In this document: positions 1 through 11,473 of the stretch, piece by piece
How the letters are laid out: every line of letters starts with the position of its first letter
Numbering within the stretch: position 1 is the stretch's first letter
From: Heterobilharzia americana
Taxonomy: Eukaryota > Platyhelminthes > Trematoda > Strigeidida > Schistosomatidae
Assembly (NCBI GenBank): GCA_944470555.2
Contig: OX104127.1
Coordinates: 119,812,741-119,876,740 of the forward strand
Length of the DNA stretch: 64,000 nucleotides
Reading direction: 5' to 3'
Position numbers and translations under genes: made by a program
The notes under the pieces: model-generated
What the model saw: only the letters and a program-made list of their open reading frames with translations
Told to the model about the DNA's origin: nothing
Databases searched by the model: none

Positions 1-410
1 AATACTTCTATTCATCATAGACTGACATCAGTTGGAGGGATATTGAAAACTTGGGGAGACTGGTCAGCTTTTTTGTCCCAATATGGAACTCCCCAGCACT
101 GCGCACCCGTGACCCTACCCCGCTTCTCAGGGATCGAACCCAAAACATTCAGCTTCTGTGGTCAACACCTTACCATTAAGCCATTGCGTCGGAATCCAGT
201 GGTCCATATTTTCAACTTCCGTCAATTCATGACATACCACCATCGTCACCCAATACCACGGATGATTATTTGTTTTCATGGCCACCAGGTTCGCCGCACT
301 GGTCACCACTTCTCATTGGAACTTCGGGAATCACCTCTCAAAGCTAGTCACCAATGAGCACCAGATTATTTCGATTTGCGGGATTGTGGGGACTTAGTGA
401 TTGATTTCAA
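1..410 (-). repeat. tRNA-derived, HHR-bearing SINE-like unit (second family), minus
   Basis: Read on the minus strand this is a unit of the window's commonest dispersed repeat, here called SINE-2: a head, a tRNA-like region with a B-box-like GGTTCGATCCC relative (about 131-141), then a hammerhead-like block (about 60-110) and a tail. The ribozyme core is degraded here (CTGGGGA for CTGANGA, AAAA for GAAA). It continues head-to-tail into another minus unit at 411-540, showing that units can be tandem. I know no published name for this family; I defined it by comparing copies across the window. Confidence 0.7.
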
Positions 411-650
411 GTTGGTATTCATCATGTACTGACATTACCTGTAGAAACACTGGAAACCCGGGAGCACTGGATAGCTGTTTCGCCCCAGTATGGGACTTCT
501 CAGTAAGGCGCAGCTCCCTAACCCTAGGCCGAGTTAGACTTCCAGTGCCCCCAGATTTCCAATGTTCCTCTAACTGACGTCAGTTCATGATGAATACCAA
601 CTTGAAATATCACTAAATCCCCACAAACCCCAAATTCACCTCTTAAAGAG
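411..650. repeat. SINE-2 partial head-to-head pair
   Basis: A minus-strand SINE-2 3' part (411-540, with GAAA-containing hammerhead block but CTGAGAA core) abuts a plus-strand 3' part (about 541-645) ending in the family tail, ATCCCCACAAACCCC-like. Both tRNA-like heads are missing, so this is a deleted palindromic pair. Confidence 0.6.
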
Positions 651-817
651 GTTATCGTTTGAAGTGGAACCCTGGTCTGAGGTAGAGTAGTTTCATGAGT
701 CTTGAAACGAAAAACCTACCTTAAGGCCAATGGCTATTCATTGAACAATGTGAAATTCAAAACATCTTCATTCATCCTATAGGTTGAACTGTTGAACACT
801 GTTTCGGTATTGGATGG

Positions 818-934
818 TCATCATTAGGGACCCTGAAGAAAATCCCGGCTTCCTTCGCTGCCCCGTCTCATCTAATAACTTGTTGGCTTTCGCCTGTAGA
901 TCTTCGAGTTTGTGAAACATAAGACATTAGACGC

Positions 935-966
<32 letters not shown>

Positions 967-1640
967 GGCGACCAAATCCAAATCTTCTAGGCTCTTTTCA
1001 TCAGTCCACCCAGCGTGTACCCATCTTCTCATACCTCCTCAAAGTTTGTTGTATGACCCAGTCTAACCCAGTCCAGTCAACCACAGTCAAGAAGATGATC
1101 GGTGAAAGTAGGTGGCGGTCTCGTCTTAGTCCTTCCTGTCTTCACTTTCACTCACTTCTCTCTCCATTGTGAACCACTTGCCTGGCATGTAGCCTCATCA
1201 TATAGCATATAGCTGCTGTTGAATGAGGTTGGTGGAGGTTTGTGACACTAAAACCATAGTGTTGAAGTAGGCAGCTACCTGTCAAATTACTTCTCTGTCG
1301 ATGCCTCTATCGAAGGCCTATTCAAAGTGGATGAAGTTGAGGTAGAGTTGAGTTGACTAGCATTCTATGCTGTGTTTTATGATGATGTGTAGTGTAGTGT
1401 AGTGTAGCGTTGCACATGACTTGTTCTTCCTGAAGCCAGCCAGCCAGCTTGTTCCGGTCGTAAGTAGTTTTGAATCCAGAGCATGTTTTAGTCTCTCTAG
1501 TATTGTGCGGCTTAATATTCTGCTTAAAGTGAACAACAGCATAATTTCTCGCCAGTTCTTGCAAAGACTGTGGTCACCGTTGTTTGGGAGTTGGATACGG
1601 TAGCCATTCTTCCAATCGATCAGCATGTACCTTTCAATTC
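818..1640 (-). mobile_element. RTE-clade non-LTR retrotransposon fragment (RT region), minus
   Basis: The minus strand matches the reverse transcriptase part of the full-length RTE at 5538-8826: from the KNGYRIQLPNNGDHS-like segment (near 1600) through the LERLKHALDSKL segment (about 1470-1510) to the catalytic block and past it to about 820. The fragment lacks both element ends. Frameshifts and small duplications are frequent. At 937-966 the catalytic Asp codons are replaced by ten tandem GAT codons (sense strand), so this copy cannot encode a normal enzyme. Confidence 0.85.
937..966 (-). repeat. (GAT)10 expansion in RTE catalytic motif
   Basis: Ten perfect ATC repeats on the plus strand, GAT in the element's sense. 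They sit where related copies encode the RT A-D-D motif (GCC GAT GAT), directly after GCC and before TTG CGT CTA ATG. Confidence 0.9.
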
Positions 1641-1649
1641 ATTCAGTAT

Positions 1650-4600
1650 GGAATTCTCATTATCTGTGTAGGTGTGTCATATTTATCTGAATACCTGACT
1701 TTCAACCGATAACCCGTGGGTCCGAATCCCGCACCACCTACCAAGATGTGGCTCTTTGTCCACTGTACGAAAGTGCATGTGATTACTTAGTGGACTTCAA
1801 TCTCAGCTAGTGATATTTCAACAAATGTACTTCGTGTAGAATATTCTTAGCCGAAATAATTGTAGCATCTGGGTAAGGTTAGTAATAACAGTATGATAAG
1901 ACGACAACATGGTGCAAACAACTGTTATTAGGTTACTTTGTTGTCTGAATACGGGGGAGGGAGCGAATAAATAAGTGTGCGTCAGATTGGTGGTGGTAGT
2001 TCGTTCAAGCAGTCTGAAAATCTACTATTAATTTTGTTTAGCTATTTAGGTATTTGTTCACCCACCCTCAACTGGATGGCTCGATTACTCCTCCCTATGT
2101 ATGTGTGACCACGCACACATGTAAAATGGTAAACACAATCAGGTGTAACGTAATCACTTATGCAGTGTATAGGTTTGCGGAGAAGAGATTTGCTTGTTCA
2201 ATGTCCAAGTTGTCTCCCAATCCTCCACACCTTCTGCAGGGTACATCATCTCTGACTTTCCAGTTAACGTTCGACAACAGAATAAACGTTTTGTCAACTT
2301 GTCTATAAAATACCATAAATATATACTTAGTTTTGTCAGATAGATGTAGGAAGGTCAACTAACTAACTCTAACCTACATGGAAACTCGCTTTGTATATTC
2401 ACTGGGAAGTGATTAAATTCAAAAGGGTAGTGGTCATAAGTAGAAAACAGTTGAAAAAACACTGAATAAGTGGTTCGTCCTGGTTTAGGACTCTTCAGCG
2501 GTGCACAAACACGACTTTACGTGTATTTAAGCTCTGGATTGACAGTTTCATTATCACTCAGTCATAGGTTCGGCATTCATTGGAGGAAGATTTCCATCAT
2601 GGGACAGTGTGTGCATACATCTTTTTGGAGATTCCTGATGTCGAGTAATAATTCTTAGCTAATACAAATTTTGATTTAAAACTGCCTTAAGACAAACTGG
2701 TAGTGGTAAAGCGACTGGTGATTAGACCTAGTTGTATGAGGAAGAAAGACTGTTATTAGAAGTATTTGACAGTAAACAAACAGGAGAACTGAAGTTTGAT
2801 CTCTTTATAGCCACACTTCACATACTAATGATGGATGGTGGCTATTAATGGGATCCAGGAGTCATCTTTCCTACTACTTACCACTGATCAGTCCAATATA
2901 CCTGACTTCCCATATCTCATAATGCCCCCCCCCCCCATCACACTCAAACCAATCACCCACAGTCTACACATCTACGTCGATCAGTTCGGCTCAGTCAATG
3001 AGAAGAAATTACAAGCTGTCACATCAAACTATAAACTGTGTCCACTTTCACAATCACTTCCTACACCTACCCCTCATCCCTTGGTTGACAATCATCAACG
3101 ATTTCAATAATCGTGTGAAGAGATTCAAAGTCACATTGTTGATTATGGAATTCAGAGACATAGTCAGTGCACTATTCGATACAATGTAGTGTGTAGTGGA
3201 TATGATCGAATGGAGTGTTGGTTGCCCTTCATTGACTGAGTGATTTGATGTGATGTGATGTCTGTCCGGGTAGACAGGGTGGTATTGACTGACTTGTAGT
3301 AGAGTTTGTTTGATGGTTTTGTATGATGTGGATGAAGACTGGAATTTGACGAGTGAAGGACGATTACTTCTTACTGTCTGATGATATCTTCCTTAGAACT
3401 AATTCTAGCCAGACGGAAGTGTAATAAATGTTTGCTGTGTAGTGATCCTGAGTGCTTCTCTTCCTGACTGAGACTCATAACTAAGTGATATATTACCGAG
3501 TTATCTGCTAGGTTATTGAATCACTATATCCACCCCTTGTGCAAATGGTATGATGCCCAATCAATTCGGTCCATTCAGCCACATGAAATTACAAGCAGAT
3601 CATAGTTTTAATGAATTCAGTTATTTGTTCCATATAATGGTCACTGAAGAATTTAACTGTCTTGCAGACAATTTGTACCATCAGATTATCGAATCTATAA
3701 GAACTTCTCCAAATTTATTTATAAAGACTGACGTATCCCCATGATTGTTTTGAAATTTTAGTCTTTCACAAGCTTAATATTAGTTGATATACTATATAGT
3801 ATATTTATTATACATTTCCAACTACGAAATTTAAATCAGACAGATATCGATTAACTCAATATTGAACAGACCAATCAGAATTCAGCATTCATGATATTTA
3901 TGTCTGAAAAGCAGGCCAATCAGAAAGAATTTTTCAATCAATCAGAAATTAATTATCCTTAGTTAACGCCTAATTTTCAAATAAAAACTGAGTAGAAAAA
4001 AAATTCATAATAAGTTTTACTTTCATCACTCTGCAAAAATGTATCTTCTTTAACAGATTTGTTTGAAAGTGAAGAATAAACGACTGTGAGAATTTATGTT
4101 GTTATCTCTGTTCCAGAAATTAAGAATAGAATATAAATTGATTCACTTAACAGATAGCTAACAATTGAGAAGCTAAGGTAACATTTAGAAAGCACTTAGT
4201 TGTGGAATATTTCATATCCAATGAATTGGTAATTGCTTCAGAACACACCAATTTTACCAAATGGTTGGCAAAATATTTATTAATCCATTGTTTGTAGGAT
4301 CATCATGGTTTTTAAGGTTTGTATTGATTGGCTTTAAGTTTACTCAAACATTCTTTGTCTTATTATCTTAACTTACTGTGATATCATTCTTATCTAGTGT
4401 TGATGCTCACATATTCAGTGGTACTTGAGTGCCTGAATTAACTCAGCCTGTGACATATCTTCCTGAAAACTGGCTACTTATGTCGACAAGTGACATTCAG
4501 TAGAGTTTGAAAGTAAACACAATATGCCTTTGATTTTGAAGAGAAAATGGTTTCTTGTTTAACTTACTATCAAAATGTTAAGGCTTTGTATCTTAGAAGT

Positions 4601-4785
4601 TATGAAACACAAGATATTCAGCGAAGAGGACCCTTTCGAACGAATTTATTGTTAAGCTGTACACCAATATATACATGTAATATTTAGAGATTGTAAGTCA
4701 AGCCGCTCACTGGCAGTAATGATATAATCTTAAGTTGTTCTGAGAAAGAAAGGAGTGTTGTTCTGATTAATCGTTAGGAAAACAT
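1650..4785. other. No recognised gene; AT-rich intergenic or intronic DNA
   Basis: I see no conserved coding or RNA signature. A tRNA B-box-like stretch (GGGTCCGAATCCCGC, about 1709-1723) may be a SINE remnant. A C-tract lies at 2926-2936. Around 3870-3950 three CCAATCAGA-like motifs recur within 80 bases. Short open frames have no recognisable domain. Confidence 0.5.
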
Positions 4786-5537
4786 CGACAAAATGCTATC
4801 GATTCTCTCCGATCAAACTAAGTTTGATAAACATGAAGATGAGAGGAATGAAATAAAACAGATTAGGATTCATCTCAGAAGCTTATCTCTAAGTGTGTTT
4901 GTGAGTTTAAATGCCACCCTAATTCTAGTGATGTGAAGAATCCTACGTACAATTTCTGATGCATCTTCGTTATAGGGTAACACAATGGAGGTTGTGAACT
5001 CATTCCTTCTCGTATTGTCGCTATTATCCGGATTACTATTACTGTTATCATTTTATTTCCTATGGATTTGGATGAATTTCTTAACGCTTCTTTTATGTGA
5101 TTCAATTCCCCATTTAATTTCTTACACCGACTAGTGAGGTTACTAGCTCTGTCACTAAGAGATTTGAGTAAACCTACCTTAGCTGACATAGATTGGATGA
5201 GATGACTTGAAGTCTAGATACCTTGTGGAATGGGTCGGTTTTCTGTAGATGGTAGTATCCAAACCACCGTCTGTCCTTCTTTTTATCCTGCTTTGCTTTA
5301 CCAACTGGCTTAAGGATCCGACAGATCCAATTAAGCAAAATAATTTAATCTATCAAATTGCATGTAATGACTGTGAGGTCAAACACATAGGTCAACCTAG
5401 CCGGTCGAGGTCAGATGGAATAATCGAACATAGGAATTTAACTAGATACAAAATGACAGATCCGAATAAGATCAGTAATCTAGAAAACAACTCGACTATT
5501 GTAATGCATGGATTAACATATAACCATACAATAGAGT
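4785..5537. pseudogene. Penelope-like element remnant with inverted internal segment
   Basis: Three PLE pieces lie in conflicting orientation. About 4790-4860 (+) reads like the N-terminal DKMLSILSDQTKF segment of PLE ORFs. About 4866-5190 (-) reads like the thumb and connecting region: KSLSDRASNLTSRC then, after a frameshift, VLPYNEDASEIVRRIL and RVAFKLTNTLRDKLLR. About 5300-5537 (+) encodes a GIY-YIG nuclease core, NLIYQIACNDC...HIGQPSRSR...EHRN, as found at PLE C termini. In an intact PLE these would be collinear with a RT between them; here the RT core is absent and the middle is inverted. The GIY-YIG frame runs into the RTE insertion at 5538 and resumes at 8827. Confidence 0.75.
5526..5537. 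repeat. Left target-site duplication of full-length RTE
   Basis: ATACAATAGAGT, repeated at 8827-8838 directly after the RTE tail. The first base of the right copy is ambiguous with the tail. Confidence 0.9.
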
Positions 5538-5769
5538 AACCTCGCCTGGTTAACTAGTTTACTAGTTACTAGCCGGTCCTAAGCCCGGGTATACAGGGAA
5601 GGTTGGGCATAGGGCTAGCAACCCTACCCCGTAAAACAAATCTAACCGCTAAAGAAACTTCAAAGCACAAGCAAAATATAAAAAATGAAAACAAACTTAT
5701 TCCCCGCTGGAATCGGAGAGGCGAAATGACGCCAGTTGGTGAAAGCCTTCGGGAAGCCAATTGGCCGAT

Positions 5770-6563
5770 GTGTCTTCTCTCGATGAAAGCGAAAGTAAAC
5801 GTGGGGACATGGAATGTCCGCACCATGTTTGAACCCAGTAAGGCAGCTCAGATTGCAAGGGAGATGAGAAGGTATAACATCGAAGTGCTTGGGATTTGCG
5901 AAAGCAGATGGGATGGGAGTGGACTCTCCAAACTGTCAACTGGAGAATCAATAATCTACCCCGGTCACCCAGACGCCAACCACGAGCACACTGAGGGAGT
6001 GGCTATCATGATGTCCTCAAGAGCATCGAAGGCTCTCTGTCATGCAGTGGGAACCAATCTCCTCCAGGATCATGACAGCAAGGTTCAACTCAAAAGGAAG
6101 GAAGTTCACAATCATACAATGTTATGCACCTACAAATAATGCAGATGAAGAGAAGAAGGAGGAATTCTACAGACAACTTCAATCAACACTGGACAAGACG
6201 TCAGTTGGCGATATCAAAATTCTAATGGGCGACATGAATGCCAAACTGGGAGGGGACAACACAGGCAGAGAACTAACCATGGGTCGAGAGGCGCTAGGTG
6301 AAATGAATGAGAATGGAGAATTGTTTGCAGAATTCTGCGCATTCAACGATTTGGTGATTGGAGGCAGTGTGTTCAGGCACAAGGATATCCACAAAGCGAC
6401 ATGGACTTCACCAGATGGACACACTAAAAATCAAATCGACTTCATCTCAATCTCAAGAAAATGGAGACGCAGTCTACTTAACACAAGGTCAAGAAGAGGA
6501 GCAGATGTAGGTTCAGACCACTCACTGTCTAGTGCAAGGAACCTGCCTTCCAAATCAAGTTGA
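5770..6563 (+). pseudogene. RTE apurinic/apyrimidinic-type endonuclease (frameshifted)
   Basis: Would nick the genomic target to prime reverse transcription. Visible exonuclease/endonuclease/phosphatase motifs in order: GTWNVRTM, EVLGICESRWDGSG, IIQCYAPTN, MGDMNAKLG, TWTSPDGHTKNQIDFI and GSDHS. The frame shifts between about 6040 and 6100, so the first two motifs and the rest are in different frames. Residues typical of catalysis (Glu in CESRWDG, Asp/Asn in GDMNAKLG, Asp-His in GSDHS) are present, so decay is by indel rather than active-site substitution. Confidence 0.88.
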
Positions 6564-6599
6564 AAGCCTTCAAGGAAGCTGGTGATAGACCTCAATTCA

Positions 6600-7240
6600 A
6601 GTACAATACCCAGAAAGGAAACTGAAGGATGAAACTACAAAGGAGATCTTCAAGGTAGCCATCAAGACAAAATGGGAGACATCGAGGAACATCCCTGAAG
6701 AAACCTGTGTGGAAGAGCACTGGAAGTCTTTGAAAGCTATGTGGAAAGAAACCTGCACATCAGTATTAGGAAGGAAGAAGAAAGAAGACAAGGAATGGAT
6801 CTTGACGGATACCTGGAAGCTGATAGAGCAGAGAGAGGAGGATGGTGAAGCAGAAGATAAACCAGTGCAAGGATGCTCAACGACAAGAGGAACTGAGCAC
6901 AATGTATAAAACACTACAATGGAGAAAGAAATGAAGAAGAGTGCACAGAAAGACAAAAGACACTTCTACGACACACTTGCAAGTGAAGCAGAACAGGCTG
7001 CAGGTAAGAGAGACCTGACGACATTGTATCAAATAACCAGGTTGCTATCAGGGAAGAGACCAACACAGATGAAACCAATAAAAGATGAAGAAGGAAATTT
7101 AATTACAAAAGAAGAGAAACGGAGGAAACAATGGGCCGACCACTTCAAGAAGCTCTTGAATCGACCACCACCACCACCTGCACTTCGTCCAGAAATACCA
7201 CCTACAGCCGCTGAACTACCAGTGAACATAAATCCTCCCA
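6600..7240 (+). pseudogene. RTE linker between endonuclease and RT
   Basis: Charged, Lys/Glu-rich sequence with segments such as YDTLASEAEQAAGKRDL and LYQITRLLSGKRPTQ, then a Pro run (RPPPPPA) near 7165-7190. The same linker occurs in the copies at 41430-41770 and 58930-59280(-), confirming that it belongs to the element. At least one frameshift separates it from the endonuclease. Confidence 0.8.
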
Positions 7241-8130
7241 ACAAAAGTGGAAGTCCTGAACGCCATAAAGCTACTGAAATGTGGGAAAGTAGAAGGACGA
7301 GATGTAATCCCGCCAGAGGCACTGAAAACAGACACAGACACAACAGCGGCCATGCTCACACCACTATTGCAGAAGGTGTGGAAGGAAGAGAAGGTACCTG
7401 ACGATTGGAAGAAGGGTTACCTTGTCAAACTGCCGAAGAAGGGAGACCTCAGTGCTTGCAAGAACTGGCGCGGAATCACTCTCCTGTCCACCTAGAGCAA
7501 GCAAAATATTAAGCCGCATCATCCTGGAGAGGCTAAGGGATGCACTGGATTCAAAACTACGACCGGAACAGGCAGGCTTCAGGAAGTACAAATCATGTGT
7601 GGACCAAATTGCAACGCTTCGCATCATCATAGAACAGAGCGTAGAATGGCAATCAGCTCTCTGCCTCAACTTCATCGACTTTGAGAAGGCGTTTGACAGC
7701 GTCGACCGAGAAGTAATTTGGAAACTGCTTCAATACTACGGAGTACCGCAAACCTTTATCCGCCTCATTCAACAACTATATGAAGATGCCACATGCCAGC
7801 TAAGTAATTCAAAATGGACAGCTCAGCTCAGTAATGCTTTTGAAGTGAAGACAGGAGTGAAACAAGGTTGCCTACTATCCCCCATGATATTCCTTATTGT
7901 GGTGGACTGGATCATGCAGCAAACACTGGGGAGTGAGAAGAGGGGGATACGCTGGCTGGACTGCGGGAAACAACCTAGAAGATCTGGATTTCGCCAGTGA
8001 TGACTTGTGCCTAATGTCACACAAACTTGAAGATCTGCAGGCAAAAACTAACAAGTTGACAGAAGAGGCAGCGAAGACGGGACTTCAGGTGAATATAGAG
8101 AAGACAGAAGTGATGAAGATACCGCACCAC
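7240..8130 (+). pseudogene. RTE reverse transcriptase domain (frameshifted)
   Basis: Seen in order: LLKCGKVEGRDVIPPEAL, WKKGYLVKLPKKGD, CKNWRGITLLS, RLRDALDSKLRPEQAGFRK, the Asp-bearing FIDFEKAFDSVDR, GVKQGCLLSPMIFL, and the catalytic block at about 7980-8010, followed by KTGLQVNIEKTEVMKI. The catalytic block reads DLDFASDDLCLMSH: relative to the usual F-A-D-D there is one extra Ser codon (AGT). Frames change near 7430 and 7900. Related copies show other changes at this spot (GAT expansions). Confidence 0.9.
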
Positions 8131-8826
8131 CACCATCAACAACAACAACAAACTCCAATCACCGTCAACGGGAGAAACTTGAAGGAAGTAACCTCCTTCA
8201 CTTATCTAGGAAGCACTGTTTCAACTACAGGCGGGACGGAAGAGGACGTCAAAGTCAGAATCGGAAAAGCAAGACAGGCGTTCATTAGCCTGAAACCAGT
8301 GTGGAGATCTTCTGCACTCAGCATGCGGAACAAGATACGGATTTTCAACACCAACGTCAAGTCAGTGCTCTTGTATGGTTCAGAGACTTGGCGCGTCACG
8401 AAAGGCATTTCCAATAAACTACAGACATTCATCAACAACTGCTTACGCTGGCTCGCTACTGAAGATCAGATGGATTGCCAGAAAGAATAAGCAACAAGGA
8501 ACTCTGGGAACGAACCAACGAAGCAAGAACCTATCACGCAACAAATATGCAGGAAGAAGTGGAGATGGATTGGGCATGCACTGAGAAGGCCGACTGAGGA
8601 CATCACGCGTCAGGCCAGTTGCTTGAGTGGAATCCCCATGGGAAGCGACGACTTGGACGTTCGAGGTGAGGGTGACATGGAGGAGGTCGTGCGAGGAGGA
8701 AATGAGAGGTTGTGGGCTGTCGTGGAACCAGGTTCAAAAGATCTCAGAGAACAGGATGAAATGGAGACGTGCTAGTGAAGCCCTATGTTCCACTAGGAAC
8801 CCAAGGGACTAATAATAATAATAATA
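8130..8826 (+). pseudogene. RTE C-terminal region and 3' end
   Basis: Encodes the conserved tail of the ORF: FTYLGSTVSTTGG, KARQAFISLKPVW, VLLYGSETWRV, a NNCLRWL segment and, after frameshifts, the RPTEDITRQ-like zone. It ends with a CCACTAGGAACCCAAGGGAC segment and the (TAA)n tail. The same 3' segment is the best detector of RTE insertions elsewhere in the window. Confidence 0.85.
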
Positions 8827-9115
8827 ATACAATAGAGTGGGTGTAGAGAGAGGGAAAGAGATTGATTGTTCATCGAATCAAAACGTAACACATGTAATCG
8901 GAATGACTCAATACCATACAAGAGATATGGAAAACTTGACCACTAATAAACACAAGGAATATCAAGTGGGAGGACTATAAAAATCAGATGTTGAAAGTAG
9001 TGTGGTTCCAATGATATGATGATTATGAGCAATGATGATTTATGCTGGAAACATTATCAAGTAAATAATATTGTATCATTGTGTATTATATATCAAATAA
9101 ACAAATCTGATATGG
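8827..9115 (+). pseudogene. PLE GIY-YIG C-terminal remnant and downstream sequence
   Basis: Begins with the right target-site duplication and restores the reading ...HTIEWV, continuing the GIY-YIG domain interrupted at 5537. Coding character fades after about 8930. An AATAAA-like signal lies near 9097. Confidence 0.5.
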
Positions 9116-9327
9116 AGTTAAGTGTCCTGTTGTTCTATCCGTGATACGTTTGAGTTTACTGATAGAATTCAGGATGTTGACACCACCAGTATAGTTATGT
9201 TTTCCTCAGATATTACCTTATTGTTTACCAGTGTACCACTCACTGAAACTGTTTGTTTCATATCTAATTTCATCGATTCACACAGTATAGAAGTAGGAAT
9301 CTAAACAAACTGCATGAAAGAACTATT
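9116..9327 (+). pseudogene. Penelope-like element RT, N-terminal part
   Basis: Encodes a PLE RT motif, FSSDITLLFTSVPLTETV (usual form S-F-D-V-x-S-L-F-T-N-V-P), ending at KELLI where an RTE fragment is inserted. The remainder of the same RT resumes at 10169. Confidence 0.75.
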
Positions 9328-10168
9328 GATTGTTATTATTATTTGTCACCTCGCCTCTGACGCCCAACTCGTCGCTTCCCATCTGAGTTCCACTCGAGTG
9401 CCTGATGCGTGATACCCTAGAATGGTCTTCTCAGTGCATGCCCATTCCATTTCCACTTCCTTCCGCATATGTTTTGGGTGATGGGTTCTTGGTTGCTTCG
9501 TTAACAGCCAGAGTTCCTTGTTGCTTATTCTTTCTGGCAATCCACCTGAGCTTCAGTAAAGAGCCAGTTGAAACAGGGCTGCCTAGATAGGTGAACGAGG
9601 ATACTTCCTTTCAGTTTATCCCATTCATCGTGATTGGAGCTTGTTGTTGTTGTTGGTTGGGTATCTTCATCACCTCTGTCTTCTCTACGTTCACCTGAAG
9701 GAAGTCCCGTCTCCCTTCGCTGCCTCGACTCGCCTCGACTCGCCTCTCCTCCTTTGCCAACTTGTTAGTTTTCGACTGTAGATCTTCAAGTTTGCGCGAC
9801 AAGACATTAGACATAAATGATGATCGTTGGCGAAATCCAAATCATCATCCTGGGCTTTCCAGCTGTCAAACAGCGTATACCCATCTTCTCGCTACTCACT
9901 GTTTGCTGCATGATCCAGTCTACTACAATCTGGAAGATCATTGGTGGTAGTAGGAGGCAGCCTTGTTTTTTTTCTGTCTTTACTTCAAAGGCGTCGCTGA
10001 ACTATCCATCGTATATTACTTGGCATGTGGTTTGATAAAGATTTATGGTGTTCCGTACTGTTGGAGCAGTTACCAAATTACTTCTTGGTCGACGCTGTCG
10101 AAGGCCTTTTCAAAGTGGATGAAGTTGATGTAGCGAGCTGACTGCTATTCTGTGCTCTGTTTTATGAC
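9328..10168 (-). mobile_element. 5'-truncated RTE insertion inside PLE RT
   Basis: Minus-strand RTE 3' fragment. In element sense it starts at the segment homologous to 7625 and runs through FEKAFDSVD-like sequence to a TAA-type tail at 9328-9344. It also has an internal gap just before the tail. Flanks AGAACTATT (9319-9327) and AGAACTGTT (10169-10177) fit a target-site duplication with one mismatch, and PLE reading resumes immediately on the right. Confidence 0.85.
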
Positions 10169-11290
10169 AGAACTGTTTAGGGGATACATTATTAATGTAC
10201 AATTTAGTTTCGATGATTAAATATACCGGCAAAATCAGAGGATTGTAATGGAATTCCCACTGAGACTTCTAATGGCAGATTGTTTTATGTCAAAATTAGA
10301 ACATTCTAATCTTACCCAAACTACTACTCTAAACGATATTTGGATGGTATATTCGTTATTTGTGATTCAAGTATCGATTTGTATGACATCGTATGGAAAT
10401 TCAACAATTATCAATCAGCGTTGGAATTCGCTACATAGAAGGAATTGGAATCAGCTATTTCTATCATTGACGCACTGATTATGAGAAGTAGCAGCGGAAC
10501 TCTGAAAAGATTCTTTTAAAAAAACCCACATTGAATGGACAACTTTCTAATTTCTAAAGTGCTGATCATGAGGAAAAAACCGCATTCACCGACTCTCATA
10601 TCGAATACGTAATATTTGTAGCATAGACTGTGTCCAAGTTAAACTTGACTTTCTAAGAGGGACGCTTGCAGAAAACAGCTATTCTAGTCGATTTGTTGAT
10701 AAGAATATACGACAAAGACATGCGAAACCAGTGATCAGGTCAGTTTATAAGAAGACTTTGTTCATGAATACGGAATCTAAAGGTGATGCAGCACCAGACA
10801 TCCAGAAAAATCGTCTTTCGAGATCTATCAGCAGTAGTCTTTTCTCACCCAAACTTCATTGACCTTTATTATTATTTACTATAATTATTGTTCTCCGTTT
10901 GTGTAAAAGACAATAGCCTTTGACAACCCACCTCCATGTGTATCTACCAGCTTACCTGCTCCTGTAAACCGAGATACATTGGTCGTAGTCAGAGATTGCT
11001 GTCAACATGTATACAAGGACATATTCCCGCCTAGTTTTAGAAAGGTGAAAGAAAATACATTAGAAGTTCTATCCTTCAACATCTAATCGATTCCAACCAT
11101 TCAACCAGCTCAAACAATGATTTTACGATTATCTATCGAATTCGCTCAAACATCTCATGTATTCTATGTTTTAAGCTTCTAAAAACAGCAGATGCCTTGG
11201 TTATCTATGAACTGAACCCTGAATTTTGTGTGCGAAAGCAGTTTGTACAGTCTTTGTCTTTACCTTGGTTTGGTCTGATTTGTTTCGTTC
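10169..11290 (+). pseudogene. Penelope-like element: RT C-terminal part, connector and GIY-YIG endonuclease
   Basis: Continues the PLE of 9116-9327. ELFRGYIINVQFSFDD is followed by MEFPLRLLMADCFMSKLE (usual MGSPLGPxLADxFM), the catalytic region around 10340 (DIW..Y.LFVICDSS-like with frameshift), and a SAISFIDALI-like segment. A connector at about 10650-10860 includes SRFVDKNIRQRHAKP. The GIY-YIG domain at about 10930-11270 reads VYQLTCSCKPRYIGRSQRLL, ends AFKLLKTADALVIYELNPE-like and closes with LSLPW. Stops and frameshifts are common, so it is dead. PLEs are known from schistosomes. Confidence 0.85.
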
Positions 11291-11473
11291 CTTTTTTGTT
11301 TTTTCAACTCCCTTTCTTTTCTTAGATGAATCTTTGTACTATTATATCGTTATTATCATTTTTATTTTTACATTTAATAGTTTTCGGTGTTACTTCATTT
11401 AACTGCAACTTTTAAGAAAACGTTTTCATTTTCATTATCTGAGATAGACGTAATTTGGCACATTATTGTTGAT

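Larger units (their letters stand above)
5538..8826 (+). mobile_element. Near full-length RTE-clade (SR2-like) non-LTR retrotransposon
   Basis: A 3.29-kb element with endonuclease and reverse transcriptase, a 3' end of short (TAA)n/(AAT)n repeats instead of poly(A), and a 12-bp target-site duplication, all typical of RTE-clade elements mobilised by target-primed reverse transcription. The 5' end CCTCGCCTGGTTAACTAG recurs in the copies at 39838, 45902(-) and 60250(-), supporting it as the true start. The reading frame changes at least five times (near 6050, 6570-6700, 7250, 7430 and 7900), so the copy is not expected to make protein. It inserted into a PLE GIY-YIG region. SR2 is the described schistosome RTE lineage; subfamily assignment needs alignment. 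Confidence 0.93.

Noticed and set aside
912..1172. Plus-strand frame with a poly-His run
   Set aside because: Antisense of the RTE fragment; the His run is the complement of the (GAT)10 expansion.
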